This document shows positions 1 to 8,203 of a stretch of DNA of 64,000 bases, piece after piece. The translations under genes were made by a program, and so were the position numbers. Source of the stretch: Streptomyces canus. GTDB taxonomy: Bacteria > Actinomycetota > Actinomycetes > Streptomycetales > Streptomycetaceae. The stretch spans positions 5,332,001 to 5,396,000 of the forward strand of contig NZ_CP107989.1 in assembly GCF_041435015.1 (NCBI RefSeq), written 5' to 3'. The notes under the pieces are model-generated. The model had not been told where the DNA came from, searched no databases, and worked only from the letters and a program-made list of their open reading frames with translations. Every line of letters begins with the position of its first letter. Within the stretch, counting starts at the first letter, position 1.

Positions 1-1
1 C

Positions 2-214
2 GGTACCGACCCGTCCCCGACGCCGGCCCAGTTCAAGGAGTACGTGGCGGACGGAAAGATCCACTACTTCATCTCCAGCGGCTCCGGCGGCGGCATGGGC
101 GGCAGCAGCAGCGGTACGTCCTCGCAGATCACCTCGTGGGTCGAGGCCAACTTCAAGAAGGTGACGGTCGGTTCGGCCACCTTCTACGACCTCACCCAGA
201 AGGCGAGCGGCTGA
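2..214 (+). CDS. C-terminal end of a membrane glycosyltransferase (ArnT/PMT type), cut by the window start
   Basis: Only the last 70 residues are present, so the catalytic part cannot be judged. The tail has a KIHYFISSG stretch, a Gly/Ser-rich linker (SGSGGGMGGSSSG), then SQITSWVEANFKKV and a stop. This arrangement is typical, from memory, of the extracytoplasmic C-terminus of streptomycete family-39-like glycosyltransferases, large polytopic enzymes that transfer sugar from a polyprenyl carrier. The stop lies about 120 bases before the next gene, which has its own promoter and operator-like repeats, so the two are probably separate units. The family assignment rests on the tail alone. Confidence 0.6.
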   Translation, partial: GTDPSPTPAQFKEYVADGKIHYFISSGSGGGMGGSSSGTSSQITSWVEANFKKVTVGSATFYDLTQKASG

Positions 215-293
215 CGTAGGACCGGATCGGGGCACAGGGGCGGTGACCGCGTGGGTCGCCGCCCCTTCGTCATGTCCGCGTGACCGGAAAGTT

Positions 294-331
294 TGTTGTA
301 CAGCGTATGGGAACTGTTCTACGGTGTATGG
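294..331 (+). promoter_or_regulatory. Direct-repeat operator candidate in front of the MFS gene
   Basis: Two copies of TGTTnTACnGnGTATGG begin at 294 and 315, exactly 21 bases apart (two helical turns), with 14 of 17 positions identical. The second copy ends one base before the ATG at 333, so a bound protein would block the start and any nearby promoter. The TetR-type regulator encoded just downstream of the pump is the obvious candidate ligand. That pairing is inferred. Confidence 0.55.
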
Positions 332-332
332 C

Positions 333-1808
333 ATGTCCGCTCCCGTCACCGTCTCCCAGGGCCATCCCCAGCGCTGGCTGATACTCGGCGTCATCTGTCT
401 CGCGCAGCTGACCGTGCTGCTCGACAACACCGTCCTGAACGTCGCGATCCCCTCGCTCACCCGGGAACTGGGCGCGGCCACCTCCGACATCCAGTGGATG
501 ATCAACGCGTATTCGCTGGTGCAGTCCGGTCTGCTGCTCACCGCGGGCAGCGCCGCCGACCGCTACGGACGCAAGAAAATGCTGATGGCGGGCCTGGCCC
601 TGTTCGGCGTCGGCTCCCTGGTGGCCGGTCTCGCCAGCACCAGCGAACAGCTGATCGCGGCCCGCGCGGGCATGGGCGTCGGCGGCGCGCTCCTCGTCAC
701 CACGACGCTCGCCGTCGTGGTCCAGATCTTCGACGACAGCGAACGCGTGAAGGCGATCGGCCTCTGGGCGACCGTCAACTCGCTCGGCTTCGCCGTAGGA
801 CCACTGCTCGGCGGTGTGATGCTCGACCACTTCTGGTGGGGCGCGATCTTCCTCGTCAACATTCCGGTCGCGGCCATCGGCCTGGTGGCCGTCCTGGCCC
901 TGGTGCCCGAGTCCAAGAACCCGCAGGGCGACCGCCCCGACCTGCTCGGCGCACTGCTCTCCACGATCGGCATGACGAGCCTCGTCTACGCGATCATCTC
1001 CGGCCCGGACCACGGCTGGACCTCCGCCACCACCCTCACCTCCGCCGCGATCGGAGCCGTGGTGATGACCGGGTTCGCCGTATGGGAACTGCGCGCCCCG
1101 TACCCCATGCTGGACCTGCACTTCTTCCGCAACCAGCGGTTCACCGGGGCCGTCGCGGGCGCGATCCTCGTCGCCTTCGGCATGGCGGGCTCGCTCTTCC
1201 TGCTCACGCAGCACCTGCAGTTCGTCCTCGGATACGACCCGCTGCAAGCCGGACTGCGGACGGCGCCGTTCGCCCTCACCATCGTCGCCCTCAACCTCAC
1301 CGGGGTCAGCGCGAAGCTCCTGCCGAGGGCCGGCACACCGCTCACCATCGCCCTCGGCATGACCTGTCTGGCGGTGGGCCTCGCGGCGATCGCCGTGCTC
1401 GGCCGTCACGGGTACGGCGGCATGCTGGCCGGCCTGGTCGTCATGGGCGCCGGGGTCGCCTTCGCGATGCCGGCCATGGCCAACGCCGTCATGAGCGCGA
1501 TCCCTCCGGAGAAGGCGGGGGTGGGCGCAGGTATCAACGGAACGCTCGCCGAGTTCGGGCAGGGGCTGGGGGTCGCCGTGCTGGGCGCGGTGCTGAACTC
1601 CCGCTTCGCGGCGCTGGTCTCGGTGGCTGCGGCCTCCTTGCCGGCGGCGCTGGCGCAGGCGGGCTCGGCACAGGAGCGGGCGCGGATCACCGAGGCGTTC
1701 GCCTCCGGCCTCGAGAGCAGTCAGTTGGTGGGGGCGGGCGCTGTACTGCTGGGCGGAGTGGTCGCCGCCGTGTTGCTGCGGCGGGCTGAGCGGGCAGAGG
1801 GAGCTTAG
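333..1808 (+). CDS. MFS drug/proton antiporter, DHA2 (EmrB/QacA) family
   Basis: A 491-residue polytopic membrane protein with the length and helix pattern of 14-helix DHA2 exporters, which use the proton gradient to expel drugs or metabolites. Visible signatures are LDNTVLNVAIPSL in helix 1 (DHA2 motif D1), the GRKKMLMAGL loop after helix 2 (motif A, preceded by AADRYGR) and GPLLGGVM in helix 5 (antiporter motif C). An in-frame GTG 90 bases upstream exists, but the ATG at 333 starts the family-like MSAPVTVSQ N-terminus and sits directly behind the repeated operator, so I prefer it. The TetR gene follows in the same direction, suggesting substrate-inducible efflux. The substrate cannot be read from sequence. 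Confidence 0.9.
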   Translation: MSAPVTVSQGHPQRWLILGVICLAQLTVLLDNTVLNVAIPSLTRELGAATSDIQWMINAYSLVQSGLLLTAGSAADRYGRKKMLMAGLALFGVGSLVAGLASTSEQLIAARAGMGVGGALLVTTTLAVVVQIFDDSERVKAIGLWATVNSLGFAVGPLLGGVMLDHFWWGAIFLVNIPVAAIGLVAVLALVPESKNPQGDRPDLLGALLSTIGMTSLVYAIISGPDHGWTSATTLTSAAIGAVVMTGFAVWELRAPYPMLDLHFFRNQRFTGAVAGAILVAFGMAGSLFLLTQHLQFVLGYDPLQAGLRTAPFALTIVALNLTGVSAKLLPRAGTPLTIALGMTCLAVGLAAIAVLGRHGYGGMLAGLVVMGAGVAFAMPAMANAVMSAIPPEKAGVGAGINGTLAEFGQGLGVAVLGAVLNSRFAALVSVAAASLPAALAQAGSAQERARITEAFASGLESSQLVGAGAVLLGGVVAAVLLRRAERAEGA

Positions 1809-1948
1809 GAGCTCGGGGCTTCGGGCCTCGGCGGTGCGCGGCCGTCGTGGCTGGTCGCGCCCACGCGGCGGAGCGCCATCGATACGGCTCGCACCCCGGT
1901 AAGGCCTAGCATCTTCGCAAGTGGACGGATGTACTCGAAAGGTGCGCC

Positions 1949-2710
1949 ATGCCTAACGCAGGCCAGAAGGCCTCGAGTCGGACCAGTGTGTGGCTGGAGG
2001 GCAAGGTGCGCCGGAGCGGGCGCGGCGGCGGGCAGCCGTCCGGACTGGACCGGGACCGGATCACCGAGGCGACGGTCCGTCTCCTGGACGCCGAAGGGCT
2101 GGCCAAGTTCTCCATGCGGCGGCTGGCCGCCGAGCTGAACGTGACCGCGATGTCCGTCTACTGGTACGTCGACACCAAGGACGACCTCCTCGAACTCGCC
2201 CTGGACGCGACCTTCGGCGAACTGGAGCTGCCGGACCCGGAGGCCGACGAGGACTGGCGGGACCAACTGCGCACGGTGGCCAAGGAGTACCGGAGCCTGC
2301 TGGTCCGGCACCCCTGGGTCTCACCGCTGGCCGGCACCTTCCTCAACATCGGCCCCAACTCCCTGGCGCTCTCCCGGATCGTGCACCGGGTCATCCGCAA
2401 GACCGGCCTGCCCGCACACGGCATCACCGGCGCGATCTCCGCCGTCTTCCAGTTCGTCTACGGCTTCGGCACCATCGAGGGCCACTTCATCGCCCGCTCC
2501 GCCCAGGCCGGCATGACCCAGGAGGCCTACTTCCGCCACGCCATGAGCACCGCCACCCGGGCCCCGGGCGCCGCGGAGATCCTCAAGGAGAACGAGGAGA
2601 TCATGACGGCGAGGGGAGGCGACACGGTGGAGGAGATGAGGGACAGGGACTTCACGTTCGCCCTGGACCTGTTGATCAAGGGAATCGAGGCGATGGTCGG
2701 ACCCGCTTAG
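1949..2710 (+). CDS. TetR family transcriptional regulator with TetR-class C-terminal domain
   Basis: 253 residues. After a basic, glycine-rich N-terminal extension, residues about 33-80 form the DNA-binding domain (DRDRITEATVRLLDAEG, then FSMRRLAAELNVTAMSVYWY and KDDLLELALD). The MSVYWYVDTKDDLL recognition-helix region and the long C-terminal half resemble the TetR_C_1 group of ligand-binding repressors, which usually control a neighbouring efflux pump. It lies about 140 bases downstream of the MFS gene in the same direction. The 21-base-spaced repeats before the pump are its likely operator. The final residues (LDLLIKGIEAMVG) are the usual last helix of this group. Confidence 0.88.
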   Translation: MPNAGQKASSRTSVWLEGKVRRSGRGGGQPSGLDRDRITEATVRLLDAEGLAKFSMRRLAAELNVTAMSVYWYVDTKDDLLELALDATFGELELPDPEADEDWRDQLRTVAKEYRSLLVRHPWVSPLAGTFLNIGPNSLALSRIVHRVIRKTGLPAHGITGAISAVFQFVYGFGTIEGHFIARSAQAGMTQEAYFRHAMSTATRAPGAAEILKENEEIMTARGGDTVEEMRDRDFTFALDLLIKGIEAMVGPA

Positions 2711-2730
2711 GGGCGCCGGCCCACGGCCCC

Positions 2731-3204
2731 TCAGGCGTCCGGCGAGGCCAACCGCTCAGGAAAACCACCGGTAGCCACAGGACCCCACCGCACCGGCGTC
2801 ACCCGAATGATCGACTTGCCCTGCTTCACCATCGCCGCCCGGTACTCGTCCCAGTCGGGATGCTCCCCGGCGATGTTCCGGTAGTACTCCACCAACGGCT
2901 CCACGGACTCCGGAGAGTCGACGACCTCCGCGGTCCCGTCGACCTGCACCCACGGTCCGTTCCAGTCGTCGCTCAGCACGATGACGCTGACCTGGGAGTC
3001 CCGCTTCGCGTTCCGCGTCTTGGCCCGCTCGGGATATGTCGAGACGACGATCCGCCCGGAGTCGTCCACCCCGCAGGTCAACGGAGAGGCCTGCGGTGAC
3101 CCGTCCCCCCGCCGCGTCAGCAGGATCGCCCGGTGCCGGGGCCGTACGAAGTCCAGCAACTCGTCCAGCGAGACGGCTTTGTTGGTCGCAATGTTCGGTG
3201 CCAT
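2731..3204 (-). CDS. PPOX-class F420-dependent oxidoreductase (split-barrel flavin/deazaflavin fold)
   Basis: 157 residues, the usual length of small actinobacterial pyridoxamine-oxidase-like proteins that bind F420 or FMN and reduce quinone-like or unknown substrates in the cytoplasm. Characteristic segments are RHRAILLTRRGDGSPQ and SPLTCGVDDSGRIVVSTYPER near the N-terminus (barrel strands), ARTRNAKRDSQVSVIVLSD-like cofactor-side residues, and WVQVDGTAEVVD. The C-terminal RVTPVRWGPVATGGFPERL tail is typical of the TIGR03618-type group. It starts at an ATG and converges with the TetR gene across 20 bases. It may be co-transcribed from the region 3' of the methyltransferase gene, five bases away. 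Confidence 0.85.
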   Translation of the reverse strand: MAPNIATNKAVSLDELLDFVRPRHRAILLTRRGDGSPQASPLTCGVDDSGRIVVSTYPERAKTRNAKRDSQVSVIVLSDDWNGPWVQVDGTAEVVDSPESVEPLVEYYRNIAGEHPDWDEYRAAMVKQGKSIIRVTPVRWGPVATGGFPERLASPDA

Positions 3205-3208
3205 GGAG

Positions 3209-3808
3209 TCAGCCTAGTTGGAGCGCCACGGCGTTCCAGTGCACCGCGTCACGGCCGAGTCGGTCCGCTTTCTCGTCCACGATCCGCAGCAGCGTCAGCC
3301 CCGCTCCTGTCCCGTGCCCGGCGACCTCCTCCGGCGCGATGTCGAACATCCGCCGGTCCACCGGCGGCTCACCGCGCCGCAGGGTGATCAGCAGGATGCC
3401 GCCGGGGGCGAGCAGTCCGGCCAGGCGCCCCATGGCGAGGGGCCGTTCCTCCGGCCGCAGGTGCATCCACACCGCGGACAGCAGGACGACGTCGTACGGC
3501 CCCTGGAGGCCGGGTATCCCCGGGAGCGCACCCGCCCGCCAGGTCACCCCGCTGCCGGGATGCAGCCGCCCGGCCAGGTCCCGCAGCTCCGCCACCGGCT
3601 CCACCGCGTCGACCGTGAACCCGCGCCGGGCCAGCGCCGCCGCGTCCCGCCCCGTCCCCGCGCCGATGTCCAGCGCCCGCGCGGGCGCCTCCGGCAGCAG
3701 GTCCAGCAGCGCCTCGTGCACCGACTCGAAGGAGACGCTCTCGTACACCCTTCCCAGCCGCTCCGCCGACTCGGCGTAGTAGGCCTGCACCCCCGCGGTT
3801 CGCTCCAT
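3209..3808 (-). CDS. Class I SAM-dependent methyltransferase
   Basis: 199 residues from the ATG at 3808. An upstream extension of 25 residues is open but arginine-rich and does not look like protein. Motif I is ALDIGAGTGRDAAALA, followed by an acidic end of strand 2 (VDAVEPVAELRDLA), and motif IV-like YDVVLLSAVWMHL, so a Rossmann-type SAM site is clear. The overall form matches small UbiE/Tam-like methyltransferases. The substrate is unknown. It is separated by only four bases from the next gene on the same strand, so the two may share a transcript. Confidence 0.82.
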   Translation of the reverse strand: MERTAGVQAYYAESAERLGRVYESVSFESVHEALLDLLPEAPARALDIGAGTGRDAAALARRGFTVDAVEPVAELRDLAGRLHPGSGVTWRAGALPGIPGLQGPYDVVLLSAVWMHLRPEERPLAMGRLAGLLAPGGILLITLRRGEPPVDRRMFDIAPEEVAGHGTGAGLTLLRIVDEKADRLGRDAVHWNAVALQLG

Positions 3809-3842
3809 GCCAGAACGGTACGACCCGCCACTGACAACGGCC

Positions 3843-4664
3843 TCAGGCCTGCGGCAGCGACTCCCCCTGCACCGCCTGGACATCGAGCTCGACCTTCAGC
3901 GTCGTACCGATCGCCGCGATCCCCGCCTGCACCACCTGGTTGTAGTTCATGGCGAAGTCCTCCCGCCGAAGCTGGGTGGTGGCCCGGAAGGCGGCACGGG
4001 TCCCGCCCCAGGGATCGGACCCCGTCCCCAGATACGCGAGGTCCAGGTCGACGGGGCGTACGACACCACGCATCGCCAGCTCACCCCGTACGGTCCACCG
4101 GTCCGTGCCGGCCACGGCCAGCCCCGTGGACCGGTACGTGATCTCCGGGTACCGCTCGACATCCAGGAAGTCCGCCGACCGCAGGTGCTCGTCCCGCATC
4201 GCGTTCCCCGTGTCGATGGAGGCCGCCCGGATCACCGCCTCCACCCGCGACTTGGTCACGTCGTCCGGGGCGACCTCGATCGCCGCCGTGAAGTCGGTGA
4301 AGCGGCCGTGCACGCTGGAGATGCCCAGATGCTGGGCGACCGCGCCCACGCCGGAGTGGGCCGGGTCCACGGTCCAGGGCCCCGGCGGCGGAAGTTCCGC
4401 CCCGCCGATACGGGCCAGTGTGACCGTGCCGACCTCGGCCCGGCCGCTCGCGGTGACGATCGCGCTCGACGCGGCGGGCGCGTAGCCGACGGCCGTGACG
4501 ATGACGGTGTACGGCCCCGGCTCCAGCGGTGTGCCGTCCCGTACCGCCCCTTCGGCGTCCGCCTCCGCGCGCAGCACCTGCGTCCCGGTCATGTCGGTCA
4601 CCGTGACGACCGCGTGCGACACGGCCCATCCGTCCCGGGTCCGGATCCTCGCGCTCAGTCCCAT
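3843..4664 (-). CDS. YceI-family protein with an N-terminal carboxypeptidase-regulatory-like module
   Basis: 273 residues. Residues about 1-85 form a beta-sandwich module of the carboxypeptidase-regulatory type (GWAVSHAVVTVTD, GPYTVIVTAVGYAPA). Residues about 95-270 are a YceI lipocalin-like domain (WTVDPAHSGVGAVAQHLGIS, VHGRFTDFTAAIEV, RSADFLDVERYPEITYRS, DLAYLG). YceI proteins bind isoprenoid-type lipids. No signal peptide is visible, unlike many secreted YceI proteins. The ATG at 4664 has a good GAGGAG nine bases upstream; a longer start at 4736 has none. It is the last gene of the marR-MFS-yceI set, and the preceding transporter carries the same module. Confidence 0.85.
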   Translation of the reverse strand: MGLSARIRTRDGWAVSHAVVTVTDMTGTQVLRAEADAEGAVRDGTPLEPGPYTVIVTAVGYAPAASSAIVTASGRAEVGTVTLARIGGAELPPPGPWTVDPAHSGVGAVAQHLGISSVHGRFTDFTAAIEVAPDDVTKSRVEAVIRAASIDTGNAMRDEHLRSADFLDVERYPEITYRSTGLAVAGTDRWTVRGELAMRGVVRPVDLDLAYLGTGSDPWGGTRAAFRATTQLRREDFAMNYNQVVQAGIAAIGTTLKVELDVQAVQGESLPQA

Positions 4665-4753
4665 TTCACGTAACTCCTCGAAGAAGACCGGCCCGTGGCG
4701 GGCGCGCACCTCCGCTCGGAGCGCGCTCCCTGCCACGGGCCGGAGTCGGTGGA

Positions 4754-7279
4754 CTACTCGCCGGGGTGGGCGAGTTCGATGTCGTGGCCGTCGACCGCGG
4801 GGCCGTTCACCGTCAGGGCGGTCGCCTGCGGCGGGTAGCCCGTCGCGATGACCGTGTACTCGCCGCCGTCCAGGTCGGTGAAGGCGTACGCCCCGTCCGT
4901 CCCGGTGGTGGCGGTACCGACCACGCTGCCCGCCGCGTCCACGAGGGTGACCCGCGCGTCGGCCAGCGGACCGTGCGGCGCCCGTACGACACCCTGGAGG
5001 CGGGCCCCCGAGTCGAGGTCGACCTCGATACGGGTGACGCCGGTGCCACCGACCTCGACGGGCAGTGCGCGCGGCCGGAACCCGGCGGCGTTCACGGCGA
5101 CGGTCACCGCACCCGGCACCAGCTCGCCGAAGGCGAACTCGCCCTGCTCACCGGTGGTCCCGGTGGCCAGCAGATCGCCCCGCACATCGGTGACGATCAC
5201 CATCGCGTCCTTGACCGGCTCCCCGCTCTGCGCGGCCCGCACGAGCCCGTTCAGCCCGCTGGTGCCGCTGAGGAGGACGTCGTAGGCCACCGGCTCGCCG
5301 TTCACGAGCACCGTGGACGCCTGCGGCTGGAAGCCGTCGGCGGAAGCGATCAGGACGTACGAGCCCACGCTCGGCGCCTCGACCGCGTAGGAACCGTCGG
5401 CCTGGGTCACCGACCGGCCCAGCTGCCGTCCCGCGAGCGAGATCAGCGTGACCGCGGCCTGCGGGACCGGCGCGCTCTCGTTGCCGCGCACGAAGCCGCG
5501 GACCGGGATGCCGCCGGAGCCGGCCGAGGACTCCTCGGGGCGGGCCAGGGTGGCGACGGCGGACAGCCGCTGCGTGCCGTCGGGAGCGGTCTCGGTGTCG
5601 GAGGTGGCCGTGGCCCAGCCGGGCGTGTGCCCGGCAGCCGTCGGAGCCGCAGCTTCCGCGGGGGCCTCTGCGGGCGAGTCCTCGCCGGCCGCCTGCGCCA
5701 GTGCGCCCTTGGTCTTCAGCGGAACCTCCTTGATGAACAGCGTGATCAGGAACGCGACGGCCGCGAGGCCACCGGCGATCAGGAAGACGTCCGCGATGCC
5801 GTGGCCGTAGGCGCTCTCCATGAGGGTGCGCACCGGGGCCGGCAGCTTGCCCAGGTCCGGGATGCTGTCGGTGGACGAGCCGGAACCGGACAGCGCGGCC
5901 TGGTACTTGGGGTCGAGGGCGGCGATGCCGTCCGTGACGTAGTGCGTGATCCGGTGGGACATGACCGCGCCGAGCGCGGAGACGCCGACCGCACCACCGA
6001 GGGAACGGAAGAAGGTGACCGTCGAGCTGGCCGAGCCGAGGTCGCTCGCGTCGACCTGGTTCTGCGTGCACAGCACCAGGTTCTGCATCATCATGCCGAT
6101 GCCGAGACCCAGCAGGGCCATGAAGATCGACATCTTCCAGTACGCCGTGTCGTACCGGATGGTGCCCAGCAGGCCCAGGCCGGCCGTCACCAGCACGCCA
6201 CCGCTGACCAACCATGCCTTCCAGCGCCCGGTGCGGGTGATGAACTGCCCGGAGACGGTGGAGGAGATGAAGAGCCCGCCGATCATCGGGATCGTCATGA
6301 CGCCGGACATCGTCGGGGACTTGTCGCGGGCCAGCTGGAAGTACTGGCTGAAGAAGACCGTGCCGGTGAACATCGCGACACCGACGAACAGCGAGGCCAG
6401 CGAGGCGAGGGTGATCGTGCGGTTCTTGAACAGCCGCAGCGGGATGATCGGCTCGCGCACCTTGGACTCGACCAGCACGAAGATCAGACCGAGGACGATC
6501 GAACCGCCGACCATCGCGTACGTCTGCCAGGAGATCCAGTCGTACTTGTCACCGGCGAAGGTGACCCAGACCAGCAGCAGCGAGACAGCGGCGGCGATGA
6601 AGAACGCGCCGCCCCAGTCGACCTTCACGTCCCGCTTCACGACGGGCAGGTGCAGGGTCTTCTGCAGCACGATCAGCGCGATGACGGCGAAGGGGACGCC
6701 GACGTAGAAGCACCAGCGCCAGCCCAGCCACGAGGTGTCGGTGATGACACCGCCGAGCAGCGGGCCGCCGACGGTGGCGACGGCGAAGGTCGCGCCGAGG
6801 TAGCCGGAGTAACGGCCACGCTCACGCGGGGAGATCATCGCGGCCATGACGATCTGCGCCAGGGCGGACAGACCGCCGACGCCGATGCCCTGGACGACGC
6901 GGCAGGCGATCAGCATGCCGGCGTTCTGCGAGAGACCGGCGGCCGCGGAGCCCAGGACGTAGATGACCAGGGCTATCTGGACGAGCGCCTTCTTGCTGTA
7001 CAGGTCGGCGAGCTTGCCCCACAGAGGGGTGGCCGCGGTCATCGACAGCAGGGCGGCGGTGACGACCCAGGTGTAGGCGGACTGGCCGCCGCCGAGGTCG
7101 CTGATGATGTGCGGGAGCGCGTTGGTGACGATCGTGGACGACAGGATCGCCACGAACATGCCGAGCAGCAGGCCGGAGATGGCCTCCATGATCTGCCGGT
7201 GCGTCATGGGGGCGTACTCGGTGGAGCCTCCCCCGTGCTTGGCGTGAGCCCGCACACCGGTTGGTGTGGTCGTAGCCAT
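4754..7279 (-). CDS. DHA2-type MFS transporter fused to three carboxypeptidase-regulatory-like repeats
   Basis: 841 residues. Residues about 28-535 are a 14-helix DHA2 exporter (LSSTIVTNALPHIISDL, PLWGKLADLYSKK, GPLLGGVITDTSWLGWR). After an Ala/Glu-rich linker (about 540-605) come three roughly 80-residue beta-sandwich repeats: RGFVRGNESAPVPQAAVTL, LNGLVRAAQSGEPVKDAMV and LQGVVRAPHGPLADARVTL. Each has a GxYxF-like turn and a G(Y/F)xPx segment. Normal DHA2 proteins end near residue 530, so the extra 300 residues are a fusion. With an even helix number the repeats should be cytoplasmic. A marR gene lies 13 bases upstream and a YceI protein with the same module downstream. GAAGGA precedes the ATG. 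Substrate unknown. Confidence 0.9.
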   Translation of the reverse strand: MATTTPTGVRAHAKHGGGSTEYAPMTHRQIMEAISGLLLGMFVAILSSTIVTNALPHIISDLGGGQSAYTWVVTAALLSMTAATPLWGKLADLYSKKALVQIALVIYVLGSAAAGLSQNAGMLIACRVVQGIGVGGLSALAQIVMAAMISPRERGRYSGYLGATFAVATVGGPLLGGVITDTSWLGWRWCFYVGVPFAVIALIVLQKTLHLPVVKRDVKVDWGGAFFIAAAVSLLLVWVTFAGDKYDWISWQTYAMVGGSIVLGLIFVLVESKVREPIIPLRLFKNRTITLASLASLFVGVAMFTGTVFFSQYFQLARDKSPTMSGVMTIPMIGGLFISSTVSGQFITRTGRWKAWLVSGGVLVTAGLGLLGTIRYDTAYWKMSIFMALLGLGIGMMMQNLVLCTQNQVDASDLGSASSTVTFFRSLGGAVGVSALGAVMSHRITHYVTDGIAALDPKYQAALSGSGSSTDSIPDLGKLPAPVRTLMESAYGHGIADVFLIAGGLAAVAFLITLFIKEVPLKTKGALAQAAGEDSPAEAPAEAAAPTAAGHTPGWATATSDTETAPDGTQRLSAVATLARPEESSAGSGGIPVRGFVRGNESAPVPQAAVTLISLAGRQLGRSVTQADGSYAVEAPSVGSYVLIASADGFQPQASTVLVNGEPVAYDVLLSGTSGLNGLVRAAQSGEPVKDAMVIVTDVRGDLLATGTTGEQGEFAFGELVPGAVTVAVNAAGFRPRALPVEVGGTGVTRIEVDLDSGARLQGVVRAPHGPLADARVTLVDAAGSVVGTATTGTDGAYAFTDLDGGEYTVIATGYPPQATALTVNGPAVDGHDIELAHPGE

Positions 7280-7292
7280 GGACTTCCTTCTC

Positions 7293-7799
7293 TTACTGGG
7301 TGGTCGCGGGTGTACGGGTGATCTGTTCGCGTACGGGGGGTACGGGCGGCCGTGGTTCGGGGCCGTGGGCGCGGGTGTCGTCGAAGCTCGCCCGGAGGCG
7401 GGCCATCAGCGCGGTCAGCTGGGCCACCTCGTCGTCGCTCCAGTCGCTCAGCCGTTCGGCGAGCAGATGGCAGGTCCGGCGGGACAGCTGGTCCAGGAGC
7501 GCCTGGCCGGCCGGCGTCAGCCGCAGGATGCGTGAGCGCTTGTCCGCCGGGTCGGGGGAGCGTTCGATCCAGCCGCGCTCGGCGACGTGGGCCACGTGCC
7601 GACTGGTCACGGACATGTCCACGGCGAGCAGCTCGGAGAGCCTGCTCATGCGCATGTCTCCGTAGCGCCCGAGCAGGGTCAGCACGGCGGCGGAACCGGA
7701 GGGGCACTCGGACGGCATCATCCGCCCGATCTCCCTCTTCACGGCGCCGAAGGCGCTGAACTGACGGATCAGCTCCTCGTAGCGCGTCTGCTCGGCCAT
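7293..7799 (-). CDS. MarR family transcriptional regulator
   Basis: 168 residues. The winged helix-turn-helix is at about residues 40-105 (SAAVLTLLGRYGDMRMSRL, LLAVDMSVTSRHVAHVAERG, then the wing ERSPDPADKRSRILRLT with the DxRxR core). Flanking helices form the dimer interface. The ATG at 7799 is preferred because GGGAGG lies four bases before it; the adjacent GTG at 7802 is too close. It is the first gene of a unit with the fused MFS transporter and the YceI protein, so it most likely represses them in response to a small, perhaps phenolic, ligand. Three dyads upstream are probable binding sites. Confidence 0.9.
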   Translation of the reverse strand: MAEQTRYEELIRQFSAFGAVKREIGRMMPSECPSGSAAVLTLLGRYGDMRMSRLSELLAVDMSVTSRHVAHVAERGWIERSPDPADKRSRILRLTPAGQALLDQLSRRTCHLLAERLSDWSDDEVAQLTALMARLRASFDDTRAHGPEPRPPVPPVREQITRTPATTQ

Positions 7800-7815
7800 C
7801 ACACCTCCCGTATTC

Positions 7816-7901
7816 GTTGCTTAGGGCAACCATAGATGTGCTTGGTTGCTACAGGCAAATGAAACCGGGTGAGTGCGGCATAAAAACTTGGCAAAGGCAA
7901 G
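7816..7901. promoter_or_regulatory. Cluster of three dyads upstream of marR (probable MarR operators)
   Basis: The first dyad is GTTGC-TTAGG-GCAAC at 7816-7830, a perfect 5+5 inverted repeat. The second, TTGC-TACAG-GCAA, lies at 7846-7858 and the third, CTTGGCAAAGGCAAG, at 7887-7901. The first two share TTGCnnnnnGCAA with centres 29 bases apart. They occupy the gap between marR and the divergent small membrane protein gene, the usual place for autoregulatory MarR sites. The assignment to this MarR protein is inferred. Confidence 0.6.
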
Positions 7902-7994
7902 TATTGCGAACGTAAACCTGCGGGTGAGGGGCCGTACTACGCCCTTGAGCCCCGCACTTGGGCCCGGCTCCCGGATTCGCTAGGGTCTCTGGGC

Positions 7995-8201
7995 ATGGCT
8001 GAGAACCAGGTCCCCCAGGGCAACCACGACCCCGCCGGCAGCACCCAGATGTTCCGCGCATTCGTGGACGAGGGCCCGCAGGGCCGCCGGCAGCAGACGG
8101 CTCCCGCCGCCTCTTCGGGCGGCCCGCGCATCGGCCTCATCATCGGCGTGGTGGTCGCAGTGGCGATCGTCGCGGCGGTGGCCTGGCTGGCGCTCAAGTA
8201 G
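7995..8201 (+). CDS. Small single-pass membrane protein, conserved hypothetical type
   Basis: 68 residues from an ATG. A polar, Gln/Gly-rich N-terminal half (about residues 1-43) is followed by one strongly hydrophobic helix (GLIIGVVVAVAIVAAVAWLAL) running to the last residue, so it should be tail-anchored with most of the chain in the cytoplasm. I do not recognise a functional family. Codon use and a clean start near the preceding operator region support a real gene. It is divergent from marR and could respond to the same operators, but its own promoter was not identified. Confidence 0.7.
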   Translation: MAENQVPQGNHDPAGSTQMFRAFVDEGPQGRRQQTAPAASSGGPRIGLIIGVVVAVAIVAAVAWLALK

Positions 8202-8203
8202 CG

